Positions 18,201-24,825 of a stretch of 24,825 nt of DNA are shown piece after piece (position 1 is the first letter of the stretch; the number at the start of each line of letters is the position of its first letter). Under the pieces are notes generated by a model. That model was not told the DNA's origin. It did no database searches and was given only the letters and a program-made list of their open reading frames with translations. The stretch lies in the NCBI GenBank assembly GCA_038496445.1, contig JALMLS010000291.1, positions 1 to 24,825 of the forward strand, in the 5' to 3' direction. The position numbers and the translations under genes are program-made. The DNA is from Trichosphaerium sp. ATCC 40318 (taxonomy: Eukaryota > Discosea > Flabellinia > Trichosidae).

Positions 18201-21168
18201 ATGGCTCAAGAAAAGCTTGTTCGTGCTCGCTCTGTGTTCCCAAGTGCGCCTACATTTTTCGCACTTGGAGATGTGTTTAGAACAAGAGCGTATACAAAAC
18301 CTTTTATAGAGTCTTTTGATGATGTTGTTGAGGTATGATGACGAAAAGCGTTTTCTTTGCATGTGATTTTTTTCGTTTGTTTTTCAAAGCAAAACATCTT
18401 TACACTTGCTTCACGTTTTTCTTTGTACAAATTGATTTTAATTAATTTAGGCTATAAAATGCTATAAAGTAGTTATTTCTATGAGCCAAGATAGTACTTC
18501 CGTAAATTGGTCTCATCTTTATATTTTTGATTTACTATTCAATTTTCATTCAACAAATGCTTTCATTGGTGCAAAGCTATTTGAGCATGAAGAAGGTGAT
18601 ATACATACTCTAACCTTAAGAGAAGCAGCTTGCCATATTGAAGTAAGTCACTAGTACAATATTTACTTCAACTGACCTTTCTGTAGGCTATAGCGATGGA
18701 CTTTCCTGATAAACTCCCTCACTATCTTGAAATGGCACTTGCTAAGCAAGGAGAGATACTTCAATGGGTTCTGATGATTATTCTTTGTCTACCACCATTT
18801 ATAAGCACTGTACAACATCATTTAGCAATGGTTAAGTCTCTTGACCTATCAATGTGCTCAAAACTCTTAGAATCAAAAGCACGTGCTTCGGTAAGGAATC
18901 GAACGTTGTTTCTCACTTTTTTCCTATTTCAATGAGAAATCGAAGCTTACTTTTTGTAGCTCTTCAAGGCGAACGGGAATGAACTCTTAACCTATAACGC
19001 ACTTACCAAACTTAACTTATCTTCTTGCTATGGTATAACAGATAATATTCTTTCTGAGATTATGCCTAGTTGTCCTAATGTTCAAACACTTGATTTAACT
19101 GGAGCACAATTACTTAAAGGATCTTTCACATTTGCTGCAAAACAAAAGCTTGTTTCGCTTTCTGTATGCGATACAAGTATCTCATTACCTTTCTTGGAAT
19201 CCCTATCACGCTTTTCTACATCCTTGGCATCACTAGATATCTCCAAATGCCTTTTGATCAACGACAAATGTATCCCAGCTTTGGCCGTATTGACTTCCTT
19301 AACTGAACTTAGAATGAACAAAGTCAATGTTGCAAACATAGTTGATATTAAAAAACTTGTCTGCCTCAAGTTAATAGAGGTTGATCGTACAAATATAACT
19401 GATGATGTATTAAAGGCGTTATTGGGTAGCTTAAAAGAACTCATACACCTCAGCATTGAAGGCAAGTTACGACTATCGTTTGTTTCTTGTTTCTTGATTT
19501 TTTCTTACATTTCTTTTGAATAGGTTGTGCGAATGTGACAGACAGTTCGTTTAGTAAATTTCAAAAATACGCTTCTAAGATGCGCCATATTAATATTTCT
19601 AAAACAAGTGTGACCGTAAAGACCGTAGAAATGATAGCAAAGAACGCAACAAAGTTAACTTACATGAGTTTAACAGATCCTCCTTGTTGTGGTCCTGAGG
19701 CAATGGCAGGCATAGGAAAGAACTTGAAGTGTCTAAAATACCTTAAGATTGGGTACATGGGTACATGGGGATCGGAAGCTATCATAGGAGCTAAGGAGAG
19801 AACCCCACTTGAGCATTTAGGTATGTTGTTTGTCTTTTCTTCCAACTTGATAATTCTTTCTGTGAACTAACAAGTTTTTTGTGTTTTAGTGCTTCCCTTT
19901 TGTCCTATTGATGAGAGTCTTCTTATATCGTTTCCTAAAGACTTTGGTCAATTGCAAACGCTAAATCTGGGTGCACATCAGGATATTGAAAATCACATGT
20001 TGACTTATATCGCAAAACTTACAAACCTCACTTCTTTAACACTTTCTTGGTGTGTTCAAGGTGTAGATGCGACACTTAAGCTATTAGCTCAAGCTTTGAC
20101 AAAATTACGTATACTAAGGATAGGACATACACATTTTACAACGCTATCAAGTGTTGCAAAACACCTAACGAAGCTTACAACTCTCTACATTGGGTGAGCT
20201 TATTTTTTACTTTTTTTTCTGTCGAACTTTGTGCTTCTTTTGGTTTTTTCTAACTCTTTTATGTCATTAAGGAGTTGCCCTAGAATGAAAAATATTAGTG
20301 GTATAGGAAAGCGTTGTTTGAATCTAACACATCTTGATATGCCTTATTGTGGTGAAGGTACACTAAAGAAGTGGAACTTCAATTTTAACCTTTTTTTTTT
20401 ATAGGCGCCTTTGGTGCTGATGAGCTCAAGGATATGTTTTCTCATGGTATCAAGTATGATTATGTGAATATTTCTAGACTTCGTAAGGTTAACAGTGATG
20501 TTATAATTGCTCTATCACAATATTCACATAACATAACAACACTTAAAATATCAGACTGCTCTTTAGTTGGTAAGAATTTTTTTTCCTTTTTTTTTCTTCG
20601 CTTTCCTTTGGTGCTTTGTTGATCTTAAAATTCAAGTTTGTGCTATTGATTTAATTCAATTACTTTAATATGTTGTCAATACATACCAATCTTCACGAAA
20701 AGAATTGTCTTTGTTATCGACTCTTGCCCGATAAACAACAACAAGCTTTTTTTCTTACTTTTTTCTCACTAACTTTTTTCTTACCTTCTAGATGACGCTG
20801 GGATAACATCACTATTGAAAAATTGCAAGTTCTTAAGAGTATTATTATTAACTGGTTTGGGGCTATTAACAGATGAACCTTTTATTAAGTACAAAGATAG
20901 CTTGAAACATCTTCTCGAATTCAGTATGTCAGGATGCAGAAAATTATCAAAAGTCATTGATGTTATTGCAAATACAAGTACTCTACTGAATATTTTGAAT
21001 GCTTCTGGGTGTCAAGAGATACAAGAAGACCATATTAAAATCCTTACTGGACAATGTAATCTTCTTAGAGAGCTTAATGTATCATTTTGTGTAAAACTTT
21101 CAAAACCTTTTTTAATTGCTCTTAAAATGGCGAAACCACATCTAAAATTAAAGTCACAAGTTCTTTGA
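15245..21168 (+). CDS. CLU-TPR-like-LRR protein (26 exons)
   Basis: About 1348 aa. Exons: 15245-15398, 15599-15711, 15761-15823, 15901-15981, 16081-16189, 16245-16304, 16360-16403, 16443-16496, 16544-16574, 16623-16723, 16770-16877, 16983-17094, 17154-17373, 17422-17529, 17576-17613, 17696-17753, 17800-17891, 17959-18332, 18451-18642, 18687-18890, 18960-19461, 19524-19820, 19890-20193, 20272-20357, 20405-20569, 20792-21168. Residues about 130-450 match the CLU domain family: VGGIAGGEKFI, VPLMSLIDYRGFRLIAISVLP, DIEGHRGHDGKIYAIDMARLFPP, HKEGINLRYLGLVRS. Residues about 580-690 look TPR-like helical. From about 740 to the end lie AMN1-type leucine-rich repeats (LTKLNLSSCYGITDNIL). CLU proteins bind mRNAs of mitochondrial proteins and control mitochondrial distribution; the LRR tail suggests a different partner set. 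The N-terminus is acidic and Ser/Tyr-rich. Intron 21 is GC-AG. All phases close to 4047 nt. Confidence 0.88.
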
Positions 21169-21552
21169 TAATAATAAAATTTAATCTACGCAAAGCTATC
21201 CTGTGTTCCGATCTTGGTTATATACTGAAACGAGCATACCTTTAAGCTAAAGAAATTTGCTACAAACAACACATATTGGAGGAGCAAACCTTGATATTCT
21301 TGTTTTATTCAAAGTAGAGACAGAAAATTAAACTGCAACCGAAAAAACCAAAAAACTTTCTGAACATCATAGTCATTGCGTAAAAATTGCCTCTAGCTGT
21401 TGCCTACAACTCTGAATTGACTTGCACACAAAGTCACCAACCTTCCTAGTCTCAAACGTCTGTAAAACAGGGATTGTACAGCCAAATTGTGTTTACAAAA
21501 TTTCAGTTTACATCTGTAAAGACCAGGCAACTACAACTTTAGAAGATATACG
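21169..21552. other. Convergent spacer, no gene
   Basis: 384 bp between the ends of two convergent genes. It holds only 3' UTR sequence; no open frame, tRNA or repeat was seen. Confidence 0.6.
21173..21178 (+). promoter_or_regulatory. Poly(A) signal AATAAA of CLU-LRR gene
   Basis: AATAAA begins 5 nt after the stop codon within an ATAATAATAAAA run. This very short distance is like that of the CotH gene (10 nt). Confidence 0.45.
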
Positions 21553-22221
21553 TTACAACCATACTCCGTCTTGTTTGCCATGAATGAAATTGCATTTATT
21601 TTGCAGTGTACCATCTTCCAACCAAGTTTTCTTCTCACCATGTAGTACATTATTATCATAATTACACTCAACTTTTAGGTTACCATTCAAATACCACATC
21701 TTGTAAACTCCATGTAAGTTATCATTGTGATAATTACACTGAGCTTTCAATACTTTAAGTTTACGATACCACCTCTTACACTCACCTTCTTTCTTACCAT
21801 TCAAGTACATACACATAGACAATGTATTATTTCTTCCAAACCTCAATTCCAACCCATTTTTCTTGTTATTAACATAATCAATCACTTCATGACGCTTACC
21901 ATTTTTATACCACCTCCTGAACTTGCCATCTAGTTTACCATCTTTATAGTTACAGAGAACATGTAATACACCACTATCATGCCATTCCTTGTATTCTCCA
22001 TCAAGTTTACCATTGATATAGCGACATTTTGTCTTTAATTTCCCTCGTTTGTGGTATCCTACCTTTCTATTGATTTTTATCCATGCACCATGTCTTTCTA
22101 ACTGGTAATTAAACCTTGTTGCTGTTGCTGTACGTTTTGACAGCATAGGCCACTTTAGGTACGCTTCAAGATCTAATTCGATTATATCAAGTTGTAATTC
22201 TACAGGGAGAAGTGAATTCAT
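21553..22221 (-). CDS. Intronless F-box-like/MORN_2 repeat protein
   Basis: 222 aa. Residues 4-30 (LLPVELQLDIIELD, then LKWPMLSKR) fit an F-box-like start, which would bind Skp1 in a ubiquitin ligase. Residues about 66-222 hold six and a half repeats of 23-24 aa of the MORN_2 (YwqK-like) type, with core NGKLDGEYKEW...G.L...C. Examples are NGKLDGEYKEW, DGKLDGKFRRW, NGKKEGECKRW, NDNLHGVYKMW and HGKQDGVWL. There is no signal peptide or membrane segment. The gene has no introns although the other complete genes here average one per about 200 bp. It ends in mid-repeat, so the repeat array is probably shortened. A decayed paralogue lies head-to-head at 22445-23361. F-box plus MORN repeats is a large paralogous family in Marseilleviridae, which infect amoebae; relation to these is inferred from architecture only. 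Confidence 0.85.
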   Translation of the reverse strand: MNSLLPVELQLDIIELDLEAYLKWPMLSKRTATATRFNYQLERHGAWIKINRKVGYHKRGKLKTKCRYINGKLDGEYKEWHDSGVLHVLCNYKDGKLDGKFRRWYKNGKRHEVIDYVNNKKNGLELRFGRNNTLSMCMYLNGKKEGECKRWYRKLKVLKAQCNYHNDNLHGVYKMWYLNGNLKVECNYDNNVLHGEKKTWLEDGTLQNKCNFIHGKQDGVWL

Positions 22222-22444
22222 CTCTTTTCAAGCTATTTATTAAACCACTAACAAGTAACGGTCAGCATATTTATACTCCGAAAGATTTCAACTGTTAAAC
22301 TTATGGCTTCAAAATTTCTCGGAATATCTATCTTGTTTTCGACATTGGGCACTTGTATATCACGTGATAGCCTCAACCAACTACAAATAGTGGTAATATC
22401 GGTTGTTATACACACTATCGTTGTAGGGAAATGGAGAGTTGTTT
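22222..22444. other. Divergent spacer between the two F-box/MORN copies
   Basis: About 220 bp lie between the ATG of the intact copy and the first recognisable codons of the decayed copy. An open frame at 22303-22563 (+) and another opposite it cross into the pseudogene in the wrong frames and are treated as chance. Confidence 0.5.
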
Positions 22445-23361
22445 TCTCTTTAACCTCCCCGTGGAGATTCACCTTTGTATTATCGATATCGACAACGAAC
22501 TTTACGTTAAATGACCAATACTGTCAAAACATACAGCAACGACCAGATTTGATACTGCATTGAATAAACACGGAAAATAGATAAAACACGTGCCACAAAG
22601 TAAAATCAAAGAACAAGATGATTACGAAGGCAAATACTTGGCTGTACAACAACAATTGGAACCACGGTGAGCGTCATGGAAAGTTCGAAGAGTTGTTTGA
22701 GAACGGCAGCCCAAAAATACGGTGTTCTTATTACAAAGACACACTAAAAGGAATATACAAGGAGTGGAACAGCGAAGGAACAATAATGAAGGTTGCTGCT
22801 ATGTGTTCGGTGATTTACACGGAAAGTATTTTGAAAGGAGGAAGAAAACTCCAAGCTGGCTGACGATCTGTAATTATGTTAACGGCAAAAAAGAAGGAAA
22901 ATATGAGGAACGTTACTTTGGAGAAGTATTTAAAGAGTGTTTTTATGCTGGTGATGACTTGCACGGAGAATACAAAGAGTGGCATACCAATTCAAGGCAA
23001 TTGGCTGTGAATTGCTTTTATGTCAATGGATATTTACATAAAGAGTATAAAGAGTGGAGTCGTTCAGGCCAGATACTCAAACACCATGTTTATGTCAACA
23101 ATAAGCTAAATGGTGAATTCAAGGAGTGGTTTCGCCATGGCGAATTAAAAGTACATTGCTTTTATGTCAATGATTTGTATGGAGAGTACAAAGAGTGGGA
23201 TCGTTCCAGTGTATTTAGGGAAACATTGCTGTTATGCCTATGGTAAGTTACATGGAGAATGCAAGGAGTGGTCTGACAGAGGTGTTTTGTATGTACATGA
23301 TGTTTATGATAATGGTACACGAACACACAGATATCGTGTTCTGAAAGGCAAAAAAACATAA
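22445..23361 (+). pseudogene. Decayed F-box/MORN_2 gene, inverted paralogue
   Basis: The codons from 22452 (frame starting AAC CTC CCC) align with residues 4-50 of the intact gene: LPVE, II-D-D, KxPxLSK, TAT, RF, HGxxIK. At both Trp positions (24 and 47) the copy has a stop: TGA at 22512-22514 and TAG at 22578-22580, each one G-to-A step from TGG. The MORN part then jumps frames at about 22650-22670, 22790-22800 and 23215-23225. It carries about ten repeats (DLHGEYKEW, NGYLHKEYKEW, NKLNGEFKEW, GKLHGECKEW) and ends at TAA 23359-23361. Nucleotides 22521-22540 are the reverse complement of 22124-22143 at 19 of 20 positions. No ATG is visible at the expected start. Two stops plus three shifts cannot be rescued by one intron, so this is a dead gene, unless an unseen intron set exists. 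Confidence 0.85.
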
Positions 23362-23582
23362 AATATAGTTCACAAAAACCGAAGAAAACTAAAATCTCAA
23401 GTTCAAGCCATGGTAGTATAAATGTACTTTTGCTGACGATTGATAAGTGGAACAGTGTTACGAAAGTAATAACATGTAGTAATGGTTAAGTAAATAGAAA
23501 ACAAAGGCAGATTCAATTTGGTTTGAAGCTGCGCAGCTTCCTAAAAAAGCTGGTGTGGGACGGAAAATACATTGTATTATTA
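23362..23582. other. Convergent spacer with 16-bp palindrome
   Basis: Sequence between the pseudogene end and the 3' end of the minus-strand secreted protein gene. It contains a perfect 16-bp palindrome GAAGCTGCGCAGCTTC at 23525-23540, 43 nt past the stop of the minus-strand gene. No gene was seen. Confidence 0.5.
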
Positions 23583-24423
23583 TTAATTACACCATGATGG
23601 CAAAACAAAATCAGAGTCTTTAGGTTCTCCAGGAATGAAAGAATCGTAAATTGTGAATCTTTCGTATCCATTATCTTGTATTTTATGCCAGTAAGGCAGA
23701 GATTCATCATAATTCAAACAAGCAGTCTGGTTAAGAGCATTGCTTACCAACTAGAAAATATATTAGCTATGATTTTAAAAATGCGTTTGAAACACTAGCT
23801 AGTGTATTGAGCTTTATAATTACGTGGTATGGAATCGCTAATTACCTTCCATTCTTCCCCAGTACGACCATCAAATCCGAAAGAAAGGCATGGACGGAAT
23901 TCTTTTGTAGCATCTTTCAAGAAACCATAAGGCTCAAACATTTTGATGTCTATTGTCTTTTTGGTGCATTTTTTACTCTCAACGTCGACCTGCAACAAAA
24001 TTCAGTAAGTACAAATGAAGAAAAGCACAAAAAATAGTTACAGGTTTGAACAGAATCAAGCAGAAACAAAGCGATTTTTGTCACCGAATGAAAGTCAGAA
24101 AAGTTGTCCGAGTTTTTGCTTGACTAAAGTTTTGTGCCTTCAGCAAACAATTTCAGATGCTATCAAAAAGGGATACGTACAAAGTACTCTACTTGTTGAT
24201 CAAAGAAACGGTAAAACTCTACCAAAACGCGATAGTCAAAAGAAACACCCTTAAATGCTTCTCTTTTTGTTGAGTACGAGATGTATGCTCTTCCTCTCGC
24301 GAAAATTTCTGTGCCAGGTCCTGTTTCGTGCAGGTCAACATTAGCAATGAAGTCTGATGGAAGGGAAGGAGCTGCTAAAGCGCAAGCGACGAATACTAAG
24401 AGTAGAGAGAGAAGGTACTTCAT
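23583..24423 (-). CDS. Small secreted protein, ependymin-related-like (3 exons)
   Basis: 184 aa from exons 24423-24181, 23989-23846 and 23750-23583, all joined in phase 0 with donors GTACGT and GTAATT and acceptors TTGCAG and TTCTAG. It starts with a clear signal peptide (MKYLLSLLLVFVACALAAPS). The ATG at 24423 is preferred over in-frame ATGs 27-30 nt upstream because it puts the hydrophobic core right after Lys2. The mature part has PSDFIANVD, FARGRAYISYSTKRE, SKKCTKK, FEPYGFLKDATKE, FDGRTGEEWK and a final LPSWCN. This order (short hydrophobic beta strands, C-x-K, F-x-P-x-G, GxW, late Cys pair, C-terminal P-x-x-C) resembles ependymin-related secreted proteins with a lipid-binding LolA-like fold. 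The family call is from pattern memory only. The function is unknown: a secreted or lysosomal carrier is plausible. Confidence 0.8.
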
Positions 24424-24825
24424 TGTTGTAACTTTTTGGTTTTTTTTCATCACATGACAAACTTGTTTTCATTGAATTCGTGACAATACACTAAACATTA
24501 TCATTGAATATTTGTAAATATAGGAAAAAGGTTTTTTTAGACAAATCTACTTGTATATTGCTACGGTGAGGTCACTTGTTCAAAGTGCGAAACCTGTTAT
24601 CTGAACAATTCGCAAAAACAGCCTCTACTTGCCAATGCAGCGGTAGTTTAGGTGCACTGTGAACGTTATATTTGAAGGACCAAAGGCGGTAAGGTTATTC
24701 TACAGTGAACTCAGAAATTGTATTACTTTTCACGCCACTTCGTTCATTGCCTTTAGTTCTTTTTTTCCTTAACAATTCCGCTTACAAAACTTGCAGAGCA
24801 GCTTCACTAGTGAATATAGCTTCTG
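24424..24825. other. Upstream DNA of the secreted protein gene, no gene seen
   Basis: About 400 bp to the window edge. The first part (minus strand) is A-rich leader and promoter for the secreted protein. No open frame, tRNA or repeat can be supported in the rest. Confidence 0.5.

Noticed and set aside
22303-22563. 86-codon hydrophobic plus-strand open frame and its minus-strand partner 22248-22472
   Set aside because: They overlap the pseudogene's F-box region in other frames. The F-box alignment explains this DNA better.
1-24825. CRISPR arrays, operons, bacterial ribosome binding sites, rRNA or tRNA genes
   Set aside because: None seen. The spliceosomal introns show this is eukaryotic nuclear DNA.

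Overview
The window looks like nuclear DNA of a free-living amoeboid or similar protist, most likely an amoebozoan. The genome is AT-rich and compact. Three long genes are each split by 17 to 25 short introns (about 38 to 395 nt, mostly 45 to 130). Donors are mainly GTACGT, GTAAGT or GTATGT. Intergenic spaces are only a few hundred bases. The domain architectures (C2-arrestin-SAM, CotH with lamin-tail domains, CLU joined to leucine-rich repeats) resemble those of Dictyostelium- or protosteliid-like organisms. I cannot name the species from sequence alone.

Layout: (1) 1-641, upstream DNA with no gene I can support. (2) 642-3906 (+), a C2-arrestin-SAM adaptor in 18 exons, about 637 aa. (3) 4521-9517 (+), a secreted, probably GPI-anchored CotH-kinase protein with three lamin-tail-like domains, 24 exons, about 1103 aa. 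(4) 9632-15120, a Ty3/gypsy LTR retrotransposon on the minus strand. It has identical 95-bp LTRs, a 4-bp TGTT target duplication, a tRNA-like primer binding site, a polypurine tract, gag, and pol. Pol is broken by one extra base in a homopolymer inside reverse transcriptase. (5) 15245-21168 (+), a CLU-TPR-like-LRR protein in 26 exons, about 1348 aa. (6) 21553-22221 (-), an intronless F-box-like/MORN_2 repeat gene. (7) 22445-23361 (+), a decayed head-to-head copy of the same family, with two Trp-to-stop changes and at least three frameshifts. (8) 23583-24423 (-), a three-exon small secreted protein that resembles the ependymin-related family. (9) 24424-24825, no gene seen.

The exon models of the five spliced or single-exon host genes were built by hand. 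In each, splice phases close exactly to a whole number of codons and protein-family motifs run across the junctions. No functional operon-like relation is implied. The genes are ordinary neighbours in a compact genome, and the retroelement has split what was about 234 bp between the CotH and CLU genes. The most unusual part is the intronless F-box/MORN pair at 21.5-23.4 kb. Its architecture is the one I know as a large paralogous family in Marseilleviridae (giant viruses of amoebae), so exchange with a giant virus is a testable idea.
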